This document shows, one piece after another, positions 31,705-47,115 of a stretch of 52,629 nucleotides of DNA (position 1 is its first letter; every line of letters starts with the position of its first letter). The translations under genes and the position numbers were made by a program. Source of the DNA: Chromera velia (taxonomy: Eukaryota > Sar > Chromeraceae); NCBI GenBank assembly GCA_018398765.1, contig JAHBMJ010001768.1, forward strand, positions 1 to 52,629, in the 5' to 3' direction. The notes beneath the pieces are model-generated. The model had not been told where the DNA came from. It saw only the letters and a program-made list of their open reading frames with translations, and made no database searches.

Positions 31705-34700
31705 TTATTTTTGTTCCTTGACCTGCTCCGTGAAAGGAAGAAACTTTCCATCCATAACAAGCTTGACTCTGTCTTCTCCCTTCGACCCCTTGATCTTCTC
31801 AATCTCGAAATTGAAGTCAATCGCAGACATGATGCCGTCCCCACATTTTTCGTTGATCAGCAGTTTGATGCTGTCTGCGTAGTGCATGAGAGCCTCGTGA
31901 ACTCTGTAGATCGTCGGCTCTTGGAGAACGTCTTCGTCGTATCTGCATGATATTGTGCAAGTATATACACATGCATTCCACACGCAACCGGATAGATAGA
32001 GAGACATGCAGACACCGTCTCATCTTTTTTTTCTCTTCATCCATTCTTCCGCGTGCGTTGCTTCTCTGCAGCCACACAGGCAGGCAGGCAGGCACATCCA
32101 CAAACGGACCCCCTGTTAGGCTTCCCTTATCCTTTCATCTCCTTTCATTCAGACCGAAAGACAGACATGCAGACGCACTATCTCTCTTTTCCTGGGCACC
32201 TCTTTTCTCCTTCAGAAGGAAACTACACAGGCAGACTGCGCAATTCTTTTCGTCCTTGTATTTTTCACAGGCTGAGCCTGCAAGATGCGCAGACAGCGGA
32301 ACAGAAAGATGGACAAACAGAAAGACGATATGGCTTTCTTTTTTCTTTCCCTTTCTTCTTTCTTTTTCCATGTAAAACAAAAATAGAACAAGACAAAAAC
32401 ATTTCGACAGTCAAAGAAAGCACCGACAGACAGACGGTCAGGTGGAAAGTAAAAAGGAAGGGAGGAAAGAAAAAAAGACGAAAGAAAGAAAGAGAGAGGA
32501 AAAAAGGAAAAGCAAAGAAGGAAGAGAAAGAGACAGAGAAAGATAAGCAGAGAGATAATTCCGTGTCTCATGAATGGATGAACAAAAGCACCAAAATGAG
32601 CTCTAGCTTTCGGCGGACGGTCAGAACATCCTAGAACGTCCCATACCGAAAAACTCAAAGTGCCCCCACGGGCGCGGCTCACACACAAGCAGACAGACCT
32701 TCTCTTCTTTTTTCTTCTTTTCATGGCATTTATTCATGAACATACACGTCCACTTCCACTTCGCAAAGACAGAAAGACATGGAGGCAGCAAGCAGAAGGG
32801 CAGAGAAGCCGAGAGAGACAAAGCGTTAGACTACTCATTTTTGTCTTCCTGCCCTCTGTTCTGGATGCCGTTTTTGGTGACTCCATGTCCTTCCTTCCTT
32901 CCTTCCCTCCTTCCTTGCTTCCCTCCCTCCCTCCTTCCTTCCTTCCTTCCTTCCTTCCCTCCTTCCTTCCTTCCTTCCCTCCTTCCTTCCTTCCTTCCTT
33001 CCTTCCCTCCTTCCTTCCTTCCTTCCCTCCTTCCTTCCCTCCCTCCCTCCTTCCTTCCTTCCTTCCTTCCTTCCTTCCCTCCTTCCTTCCTTCCTTCCTT
33101 CCCTCCCTCCCTCCTTCCTTCCTTCCTTCCCTCCTTCCTTCCCTCCCTCCTTCCTTCCTTCCTTCCTTCCTTCCCACATTGCAGACTCGGACTGACGAGA
33201 TAACTTCTTTCTTTTTGGCTGTCTCGTCGCTTCTCTCTGTACTCAACTGCCCGACCAGCAACACAAGACGCAGTGGGCGGGCGAGCAAAGAAATCACTCC
33301 CAATCATGCAGACACTGCGGAACAGGGCCCCCCCCAAGATCGAAGCTAGACAAACATCACGAGAATCGTTTGCGTCTGCCGTCTTCATGATGCATGCATG
33401 GTCCATGTGACAACGTACAGGAAATCAGGCGCTAATCATTAGTTCAAGAACACAGACGTGATGAACAGAGAGAGAGAGAGAGAGAGAGAGGCACGAGCCA
33501 TCACCCTATCGATAGACAGGGAAGGGGGGGCAGATCGAGAGAGACAGAAACAGAAACGGGCAGAAAGGCGAAGGTACAATGTCTGTCTATATGTAATAAC
33601 GTGTGTGTGCCACTTCGTGCGAGCTGCACGTGCCTCTGTTGACATCCATCTCTTTTCTTTTCTTTTCTGTGCATGCGCAAGCAAGCAGTCGATGCATCCA
33701 CCTCGATCCGCACTCAAAACAAAAATGAGCAGCTTGAATCTCGATGGGTCGGCCAGAGACCCTGATGGGACGGCAAGTGAAGTTCAACGATGCAGGAGGA
33801 GCTAGAGGAAGCACAAAGGGGCCAAGAACAGAAAGCCAAAGGGTGTCTTGATCATCATCGAGTTCTGATGAACGTGTCACTCACTGATCAGAGCAGTCCT
33901 TTAGGCAATGAAGACTATTCAGCCGATTTGTTACCCAGTCAATGAGTCATACGTCAGCAGTTGGGTAGTCAGTGAGTACAGAGGTCAGTCGCTCCGTCAG
34001 CAGAAGTTCTGATCGAGACGCAACGTTTTTTTGAGAAACGAAAAAAGAGTCGTGAACAGAGAGAGGCTTCGAAGAATTCACATGAGGCCTCCTTCTCAAT
34101 GCATGCTGTGCACAGCTGCATGCGTGTCTGCATGTGTGGAGATGCCCAATTTCTCTCTCAGGCAATTGAGATGTCACATCATGCAGTGTACGTTGTCGTG
34201 CATATGCTGCAAGAGAAGACGGGACACCGAGTCGGCACTGCAAGCCTTGCAAGACATTCATCTCGCTGATGCTACGCAAAGCACTCTTCCTGCAATTGTC
34301 GTGTTGATTCTTTTTGTGTGTGTCTGTCAAGTCGCGCCTCTTCCCGTCAGCCAAAGCACTCGATCCCTCTACGTCCTTTTTTTGTCCTTCTTCACCGTCT
34401 GTCTCCATAGATTATACTATACGTCACCGTCTTTTTTGGCGATTTGTCATTTTCATGCCAACAAAAAACTCAAATCAAAAATGGAGAAGAGCACGTAAGG
34501 CGTAAGGGGGAGTCGTCAAGGCACTCAACTTCTGTGGGGGGGTCGTCAAGGCACTCACCTTCTGTGGGGGATTCGGCCCATCTCCGACAGCGTCTCCTCG
34601 TCAAGGCCCAAGAGTCCCTTCAGAGTCTCCTTCATTCGCTCAGGCAGGGGGGCCTGCAGCATGAGGATCTGGGCTGTGTAGACGTTCGTGAAGCCGAGTT

Positions 34701-34986
34701 CTACTGCGACTGCGTCAATGGAGAGGCCCCTCTCTTCCCGTCTCCTTTGGATCTCTGCGAGGATGGGCTCCTTGTCGACTCGGGAGTAGAGAGAGGAGAC
34801 GGAGACGGGAATGCGGTCGGGTGTGTGGCCTGCAAAGAATCTTCTTTGGGTCACATGGAAGCGGTTCGTGCCCAAGTGACTGGGCGTGTGACGCACAGAG
34901 ACGGAGACGGGAGGAGGCGTAGTAAAAGTCCGAGAGGACGCAAGGCGCCAAGGAAGGCGGCTGAGGGACACACTCCGAGACGCCAT
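31705..34986 (-). CDS. cynS: Cyanase (cyanate hydratase) with organelle-targeting leader
   Basis: There are two exons: 34986-34559 and 31942-31705, 221 residues in all. Cyanase turns cyanate plus bicarbonate into ammonia and carbon dioxide, as a decamer. Residues 1-55 ([20 protein letters not shown]...) are Arg/Ser-rich without acids, suggesting import into mitochondria. An in-frame ATG at 35088 is also possible. The helical N-terminal domain is clear ([40 protein letters not shown]). The catalytic domain has [16 protein letters not shown] and [20 protein letters not shown] then KFLPF. The family's Arg, Glu and Ser active residues are all present (R and E in YRVHE, S in GIMSAIDF). The splice joins PHR to [14 protein letters not shown] in phase, as expected between the two domains. 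The 2.6-kb intron is full of simple repeats. A duplicated donor segment lies next to exon 1. Confidence 0.88.
32888..33176. repeat. (TTCC)n / (CCCT) array in the cyanase intron
   Basis: About 290 bases of TTCC with interspersed CCCTCC units. The rest of the intron (31943-34558) also has AAAG/GGAA and GA runs. No credible gene is nested in it. Confidence 0.95.
34511..34572 (-). repeat. ~31-bp tandem duplication spanning the cyanase exon 1 donor
   Basis: GTCGTCAAGGCACTCAMCTT and its continuation to TGTGGGGG occurs twice back to back (about 34512-34541 and 34542-34570). Each copy holds the last bases of exon 1 and the first bases of the intron. On the gene strand, the copy beside the exon has AAG|GTGAGT. 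The inner copy has AAGTTGAGT, where the donor GT is lost. Confidence 0.7.
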
Positions 34987-36447
34987 GGAGCCTGTCTGTC
35001 TGCCTGTCGTTTGGTTACTGGAATTTGCTTCTCTGACTTCCCGTAGGAGCCACTCACGGACTTGCGACAGAGTCAGTACGGACACCACGTTTATATAATT
35101 GCAGTAGAAATTTGGGAGCTAGGGCTTCGGTTCTGGAAGTGCACCAATGAAGACTTGGCCTGTATGACTGATACCCAGCGTATGTCTCTTTTTACACAGT
35201 GAAGGTACGTGTGCAAGAACTGAATGAATGTCTGCCTGCCATGACTCGTGAGAAGTAGTCAATCGCGATGTCAATCGGATCTTCAATCATCTTCCGCGAC
35301 GCAGATCGGCATCGTCAGACTGAAGCTGCATGCTGCACTTCAAGGCCCAGGGCTCCGGCATGCTGGAGTCGGCGCGGCCGGCGCCGGCGGTCTCGGCGGC
35401 CTGTTTGTTTACGCTGCATGCCCTGCCAGAACTGGGCGTCAGCTTTTTTTTACTTTTTTTTTTTTAAAGATCCCCCAAAATCTTTTACTTTTTTTCTTTT
35501 TCAGTCAAACAAGTACTAACAAGTACAAACAAGTGTTGTTCATGTGTTGCACAACTTGTGCAGCACAAGTGTTTTTCATGTGTTGCACAACTGTTGTGAA
35601 GAAACTGTTGTTAAGTCAAAAACAAAAAAAAATCTCTTCCATGCATGTAATCGCTTATTTTTTTTCTTTAGCCAACGCCTAGTACCAGAAATGGAAAATT
35701 TTGAAGAAAAAAAAAAATATTTGTCTTAAACCTGTTTGCTACTGTTTGCCAGAATCGAGTTCGTTACTAATTCAACGTGCCTTCACATGCCTTACCTCTA
35801 CTGACTTGCTGACAAAGTTGCTAGGTATGATCTGTAAAGTTATTTTTATAATAAAGTCTGTCAGACCACAGACTTTAAACTTTAAAACTTCTTTGGTTTT
35901 AAAACTTTAAGAATTTAAAGGTTGAACATATTGATGTGTTGTTTAGGATTTTTTAGCCTTTTAAAACATTTTCTAATTTATGTCAAAAAAATTTTAAAGT
36001 GCGTTTTAAAAGTTGTATCTTAAAGTCCACAGACTCAAAAAAGACTTTAAACTTTATTTCACTTTAAATTTTTACAGATCACACCTAGCAAAGTTGTTAC
36101 AATTTGCTGAACGCCAGACGTAGTTAGACGCCTAATTACTACTAGTATGTACTGATGACGATGACCTTTAATAATGATGAAAAACTTTTACTCGATAAAG
36201 ATGGAGGGATACTACAGTCACACAGATAGACGCTCTTTCGCAAATGTTATTGAATCGTTACAGTAGTCATGAATAATTAATTTATTGGCAAATTGTTGGG
36301 GATAGAAATTGATTAATTGATTGATTCATCAGTGCATGATGAATTGATTGATAACAGACCTGCATGACTTTTGAGCTGCGGTCTATAGGCTACGGTATTT
36401 GCAAAAAATATGAATTCCGCCGTTTCAATTCTAATCTAGATTCGAAT
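34987..36447. other. Intergenic region holding a MITE
   Basis: It starts with the cyanase upstream region, including a GC-rich island at 35350-35410. A 36-bp tandem repeat (about 35530-35592, CATGTGTTGCACAACT twice) follows. Then comes A/T-rich sequence with a small transposon at 35821-36088. No gene seen. Confidence 0.5.
35821..36088. mobile_element. 268-bp MITE with 8-bp target duplication
   Basis: The ends CTAGGTATGATCTGTAAA and (complement of right) CTAGGTGTGATCTGTAAA match at 17 of 18. The exact 8-mer CAAAGTTG flanks both sides, at 35813-35820 and 36089-36096. The interior is A/T-rich with ACTTTAAA palindromes and no reading frame. An 8-bp duplication points to a hAT-type transposase acting in trans. 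Confidence 0.85.
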
Positions 36448-41631
<5,184 letters not shown>

Positions 41632-42429
41632 TGAGGAAGCAGGAACAGGAAATTCTCTTTGCATGATGTCAATTAACAGAAAACCGAGCCAGAAAAATCC
41701 AAACAGGAGTGCTCGAATCTTCTGAGAGAAATGAATGAAATTGTGTGAAGGATAATTGACGACGAAAAGGGGGCAACCGGCAGAGGAAACCAAGAATTCC
41801 AGGAGCAGGAAAGAGGAGTAGAAAGAAGACCGTAAAGACCTGCGGCTGTGACTTAAATCGCAGACTTGACTGTATGACACCGAGGGAGGACCACAGTGGC
41901 AACGGACGTATGTTTTGGCTTTTTCTGCCTTGGAGAAGATTGGAGAGATTCGAGCCACCTCCGGCGAGGCAATTCGAGACTTCGCCTCGTAACGGACTCT
42001 TCGAAGTTCGTACTCTGACAGTCTCTGACAGACCGAGGTCAGACTTCGGAGACGATTCAGACATGATCGGAGACGGCGCGTGCAGAAAAAATTTCGATCC
42101 GCGCGCGGGCGCGCCGGCCGCGCCGCGGCCTCTCCCATGCATGCAACCGGGTCCACGCATCAAAATTCGGATCGCGCTGGCAGCATGCAGCAGATGTGTT
42201 TGCATATGTCTGAGAAGAAACCAGTATCGAGCTTTGTTAGGACCGTGTGTTGTGTCTCATTCAGACAGTGGGTCAGGAATTTGAACGACAGTCAAGGCGC
42301 CTCAATTGCCTCACGGCACTAAGTTCTGACAGAACCCGATCGGATCCTCAGACAGACAGAATCAATCCTTGGATCCTGTTCTTCTTAATTTCCCTCGATT
42401 CCACCTCACCGGCCGGACAGTGACCAAAG
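41632..42429. promoter_or_regulatory. Divergent upstream region of the LRR gene and the small basic protein gene
   Basis: It contains a strongly GC-rich island at 42070-42130 (GCGCGCGGGCGCGCCGGCCG). A minus-strand frame is open through much of it and could extend the LRR N-terminus, but shows no domain. Regulatory role inferred from orientation. Confidence 0.35.
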
Positions 42430-43558
42430 ATGCCCCGTCACTTCCCTGAGGTTCTCGAGGCACAAGCCGCCAACAAGACGCCCCAATGCTCTGTGCCAAA
42501 GTCAGGCACTCTCTTCCGAAACACCCGCCCCGTCTCGGACCAAAAAGGAAGCAACGCTACGAGCAACGGTAACAGAAGGTGGGTGCATGCATGTGCATGG
42601 GAAGAAGAACGTATGGCTCTTCCACGGACACCTGTCCATCTTCACACGTCTCTTTCACCAATCTCCACACTTTTTTCTTATTGATTCTGTCGAGTATGTT
42701 TGGATGCAGTGCTGTTGCCCATGGATCTATGAAGCCGAAGGTCAGTCAATCAAGCAACAGTTATACTACTACATGTCGAAGCTTCGTCCTGCCACCTGCA
42801 CCGCTTTTATCCGTTTCAGTCCACCCACTTTGTATTCTGCTGTCCAGTCCACTACTGTTACCTGCTCATATCCGGTGCCTTTTGCTTGTCGTGCTCATGT
42901 GTGTGTAGTTGATATGTATACATCTTATTTACATATGATGTATAATTATGTATATGTATGGTCAGATGTTCATGTGTAAAAGTAAAGATGCATGGGTGCA
43001 TCCCTTCCCTCCGATACCCTGCCCAGTCCATTCTGCCATCAGTCATCGTCCTGCCCTCCTGATGGTTGAGTTCCCTTTCCCCTTTCTTCGGTGCATGCCA
43101 GGATCTGATCCATCGAAAGCATGCAGATACATGCACTGACTTGTTGACGCTCACCTAGTCACATTCTCAGTTTAGTGCGGATCACTATGTGTAGACTTTG
43201 TTGCAATCAGTGGAGAATCTTCAAGACAGAAGAAGGAGAAGGAAGCATGCCCGCCGGTGTGTGTGTTTGCTCTGTTTCTTCTGCTGCATCCCTAGAGAGC
43301 TCTCCTCTCCAGCACTCTCTCTCTTTCGCTGTGCTCTCTCTCTCTCTGCAGGATCACTCCGGCAGCACAAGAAAGGTGCATGCATTTACTTTTATACAGA
43401 ATTCTTGTTTTCTGTATGCATGCACAATTCTGTATGAAAGCAAATGCTCTCTCTGCAGGATCACTCCGGCAGCACAAGAAAGGCAGAGGCTCCTGCGACG
43501 CATACAACAGCAGCAGAAGCATCCTCGTCGTAAGTCGAAAAGACCAAAAGGGATCTAA
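42430..43558 (+). CDS. Small basic protein, two exons, unknown
   Basis: Exon 1 runs 42430-42578 and exon 2 runs 43459-43558; they join as AG plus G and give 82 residues. The N-terminus is MPRHFPEVLEAQAANKTPQC and the C-terminus is ITPAAQERQRLLRRIQQQQK then HPRRKSKRPKGI. The tail is helical and very basic, suggesting binding to RNA, DNA or a basic-tail partner. I do not recognise a family. Small internal exons in the 880-base intron cannot be excluded. Exon 2's acceptor is duplicated upstream by hairpin element D. Use of the upstream acceptor would shift the frame. Confidence 0.5.
43333..43483 (+). mobile_element. Hairpin element D: insertion duplicating the acceptor of the small basic protein gene
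   Basis: GCTCTCTCTGCAG|GATCACT... to AAGAAAGG occurs at 43333-43376 and at 43446-43483, with a longer CT run in the first copy. The 69-bp insert between them has ends CATTTACTTTTATACAGAAT and (complement of right) CATTTGCTTTCATACAGAAT, matching at 18 of 20. The middle is a TGCATGCA loop. Both copies carry the polypyrimidine tract, the CTGCAG acceptor and the exon start. The unit is 107 bases long. Confidence 0.85.
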
Positions 43559-43922
43559 TTTCGATTCATTCAAAAATTAAGTCTGCATAAATGTCACAGC
43601 CAGTGAATTGAACATGCATGGTTCCCCCAAGGCAGGTAGGCAGGCAGGCTCGATGGATCCTGAATGCATGTTCTGTATGAGCTAGGTCGACTGGGTGGAC
43701 GGGAAGGCACTGCATGGACTCATATCAATATTCCCCCTCTCTCGATTTATCATCCAAAACCACAAGAGAGAAGGAAAGAGTTGTCCATCAGACGAAACGA
43801 GACACAAGAAAGGAAGAAAGACAGAACGCGCTAGCTGTTTTCCACTTTCTTCTTTTGTGTCTCGGTTTTTCCTCTCCTCTCCTCTCCTATCCTCCCCTCC
43901 TGCATTGAACACACACGATCGA

Positions 43923-44579
43923 ATGAAGAGACCCCACTGCCTCCTCACCGCTCTGTACGTCCTTTTCTCTCCTCCCTTGCTCCTAGCTTGCTCTCGACTC
44001 TGTTCCCCCCTTTCCTGCCTGCCTGCCTGCCTGCCTGTCTGCAGTGCCTCTCCGTCTTCTCCCATCGGAGCTGGGGCCCCTCTGTCTGGCCTCCTCGCCG
44101 CCGCAGCAGAGGGTAAGAGTGCGGAGCTGAGAACGCTTTTGGCAGAGGCGAAGGGCACACCCTCGTCAGCCGAAAAGGATTCACAGGGCCACACGCCCCT
44201 CATTCTGTCTGCACGTGCGGGGCACAAGGAAGCCTGTGAGACTATCCTGGGCTTTCCGGGGGCAGATTTAGAAGCTCAGGACAACACAGGCGCGACAGCC
44301 TTGGTCTCTGCAGTGCAGTGTGGACACACAGGCGTGGTGGAAGTGCTTTTGAAGGCGGGAGCCAACGTGCATCCCCAGAACGCGTATGGGTGGACTGCGT
44401 TGATGTTTGCGTCTTCACGCGACTTCAGTGAGATCTGCTCTCTGCTGCTGAATGCCGGGGCCGACCCGAGAGTCAAGAACGGGAAGGGGGAGACGGCGCG
44501 CTGTCTGGCGAGTCGGAAGAGCAACACACGGGTGATGGAGCTCCTCGGGGGGGAGGGGGAGGATGATCAGCCTGCTTGA
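43923..44579 (+). CDS. Ankyrin-repeat protein
   Basis: The ATG at 43923 gives 218 residues unspliced. It begins MKRPHCLLTALYVLFSPPLLLACS, a signal-peptide-like leader. Ankyrin repeats follow: DSQGHTPLILSARAGHKEAC, DNTGATALVSAVQCGHTGVV then EVLLKAGANV, NAYGWTALMFASSRDFSEIC then SLLLNAGADP, and NGKGETARCLASRKSNTRVM. That makes about four units, the usual minimum for a stable stack. Positions 43955-44044 form a possible 90-base intron (GTACGT donor, CTGTCTGCAG acceptor after a CCTG array). Its removal keeps the frame and would delete the hydrophobic leader and Cys-rich part. No partner domain. Confidence 0.75.
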   Translation: MKRPHCLLTALYVLFSPPLLLACSRLCSPLSCLPACLPVCSASPSSPIGAGAPLSGLLAAAAEGKSAELRTLLAEAKGTPSSAEKDSQGHTPLILSARAGHKEACETILGFPGADLEAQDNTGATALVSAVQCGHTGVVEVLLKAGANVHPQNAYGWTALMFASSRDFSEICSLLLNAGADPRVKNGKGETARCLASRKSNTRVMELLGGEGEDDQPA

Positions 44580-45392
44580 GGGGGGGGATGGGAAGTAAGC
44601 GATCAAAGAGATCGATCAAGCGGCGGGGGAAGCAAGAGCAAAGGGGGGAGGGGGGGGGAGGGCAAGCTTTTGACGTGATTGTGTGACGAGAGAACAGCTG
44701 CGGAAGAATTTTTTTATTTATTTGCTGTCTGCGTGTGTTTCCAGATTTAAGTCGTTCAATTGGTCAGCTGAAGGGTCTACAAATAAGTCAATTTCAGAAG
44801 AAGCAGGAAGAGACACAGCTAGGAAGGGAAAATGGTATCTGTATGGATGAGGGCATGCACGTGAGACTGAAAAGTAGGAATCTCAGAAGCGTGTGGATCT
44901 AAGAGGGGCGTTTTCGTACAATCAATCAATCGGCCCCTTTCAGGAGTTCATCGACTCTTCTGCTGACAGCAGCGCAAACATTTGTACGGAAGGAATTGGA
45001 AGCGAATTAAGGTTGAATGGCATGATCCTGATCGAATCAGGAGGGTTTTGGTTTCCTTTATTTATTTGCTTGCTTGCTTTCTCAGGTACGGGAGATTGAG
45101 CTTTTCTGACGATTCAAATGATGCGAGTCCATTCCTCGCCATCTGTTTCTCCGTTCTGTTGTTTCGGAAAGGGGGGGGGGNGGGGGGGGGGGGGAGAAGC
45201 TGCGTTGTGCATGTGCGCGTGTGCTGGCAGCTGCGAGAAAAAATTTTGCGCTGCTCGATTTAAGATGCGGAATTAATTCAAACGAAACCGTTGCATGATC
45301 GATATGGCAAATTAAGTGCCCCGCTTTCCAAGATCACTATCTTTTTTGTAGACGGACGCGTGCGTGACCAAGCATATTTCTTTTTCTTTCTC

Positions 45393-45424
<32 letters not shown>

Positions 45425-45748
45425 TCGTTCGTTCGTTCGTTCGTTCGTTCTTTCTTTCTTTCTTTCTTTCGTTTGATCTGCATGCCAGATCATGCATTGT
45501 GATCAAAGGAGATCCCCATCTTTCGAGGAGAGGCCGGGAGGTTCCTCGCCTGAGCCCGGGAAGGACGGACGGTCGAACGCAGAAAAAACAAAAGCAAAAA
45601 AAGTCAAAGGAGACGTGGAAGGAAGGAAGGAAGGAACTTTGAAGGAAGGAAGGAAGGAAGGAAGGAAGGAAGGAGGAAAAGGAAGGAAGGAAGGAAGGAA
45701 GGAAGAAAAGGAATTTAGCGTCACACCCGTGCATGCAGCCTCTCTCTC

Positions 45749-45788
<40 letters not shown>

Positions 45789-46483
45789 TCATTCTTTCTG
45801 GTGTCTCTCGGAAAAGAGCCCGTCACTTCGATCCCCGCCATAAGTCTCCGTGCAATACAACAAACATCCAACACATGCAATAAATTTTCTATTCGGATCC
45901 TCTTGTCCTGCACTGCCCCGCAAAGGCCGGTAGAAATGCAGTCATGCACACCGACTTCATTTCCTTCTACCCTACTCAACCTCACACTCGGTCTGACATG
46001 TCTCTGTGCTCCACAAACAACAAATCTGAATGAAGAAGCAAGAGCCAGCGGTCAGACTGATCGAGTCCACTCACTGCTGTCATTTTGCTTTCATCCCATG
46101 CAACTCACTGAATTTGATCCATTGAACTCATCTTTCTTTCTCTTTAGCTTACGTATTTTTGGAAGAAAACCCTTCGTTAATTTTGTCGGCATGCCTTCAT
46201 TCCCATGCAGCCCCACTCCTTCAATTCTCCTTGCATGCTGCATGCATCGTGACTCACCTTCCTTCCTTCCTTTCGGGCAGGCCGGGGGGGCGTCGTTCAA
46301 TTGTATCCAATTCGATCATTCAATGGCACCCAAATCAACTAACTCATGCACCCAAAGTTTTCTCCACCGTCACGAAGACAAGCTAGACATGCAAGTGCTG
46401 TAGGTACAGCCCTGCATGCATGAATGAAAGCACCCGCCTTGCTCAATTAATATTTAAGCGGTGTGTTCACTGCGCGCCACCTC

Positions 46484-46523
46484 TGCATGCATGCACGTGG
46501 ATATTCCACGTGGTGCATGCATG
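46484..46523. repeat. Interrupted palindrome with CACGTG and GCATGC arms
   Basis: CACGTGGATATTCCACGTG is an inner perfect palindrome at about 46494-46512, and GCATGC sits outside on each side. It could form a hairpin or bind a dimeric factor. Role unknown. Confidence 0.6.
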
Positions 46524-46620
46524 GTTCCAAAAGGGGGTTGATTGTGTGGTTTCAACCAAAGCCGCTTGGCGAGACCGCGACTTACCCCAGCAAGTCGTGC
46601 GTCCAACTGGCCGGGTGGAT

Positions 46621-46740
46621 CGGACCATGGATGGGTGGATGGATGGATGGATGGATGGATGGTTGGATGGATGGATGGATGGGTGGGTGGATGGATGGAT
46701 GGATGGATGGGTGGATGGGTGTGATGCATGGATGGATGCA
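46621..46740. repeat. (GGAT)n array
   Basis: About 120 bases of GGAT with GGGT and GTGA variants. Confidence 0.95.
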
Positions 46741-47047
46741 TGATTCGACGATCAAGGACTGGCGGAACGATCGAGGTCGTCCGTCTTTCTGTCTTCTGGG
46801 GAAATTACGTGTTTGCATGCCTGTTTTCTGTCTGTGTATCTGTCAGCTTAGTAGTCTGTTACCATTTTGTATGGGCTTCGTGAAAGAAAAAATAGGACTG
46901 AGTAATCTTGAAAAGACTAAAACCTTGAAGCATGAACACAGCAAGGGTACTTGCATGTGGTGAAAGCATCATGGCGGGAGTTGAAGCCCTCTTCTAAAAC
47001 GCTACAGGATGATAATTAATGAATTGAACCAGATTGAAATGATTGAA

Positions 47048-47115
47048 TTATCATCATCATCATGCACCATCGTTATCTAGCTGCCTGTATAAGGCGTTTA
47101 GCGTTCAGCGATAGA
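47048..47115 (-). repeat. Fragment of the (GAT)n-tailed dispersed repeat
   Basis: ATCATCATCATCATGCACCA followed by GTATAAGGCGTTTAGCGTTC resembles ATCATCATTCACCATCGCC and AAATGAGCGTCTGACGTTCG in copy 1. It is degenerate, and only the tail end is present. Confidence 0.4.

Noticed and set aside
32734-33406. Open frames with Glu-Gly-Arg-Lys or Pro-Ser repeats
   Set aside because: Translation of the (TTCC)n array in the cyanase intron.
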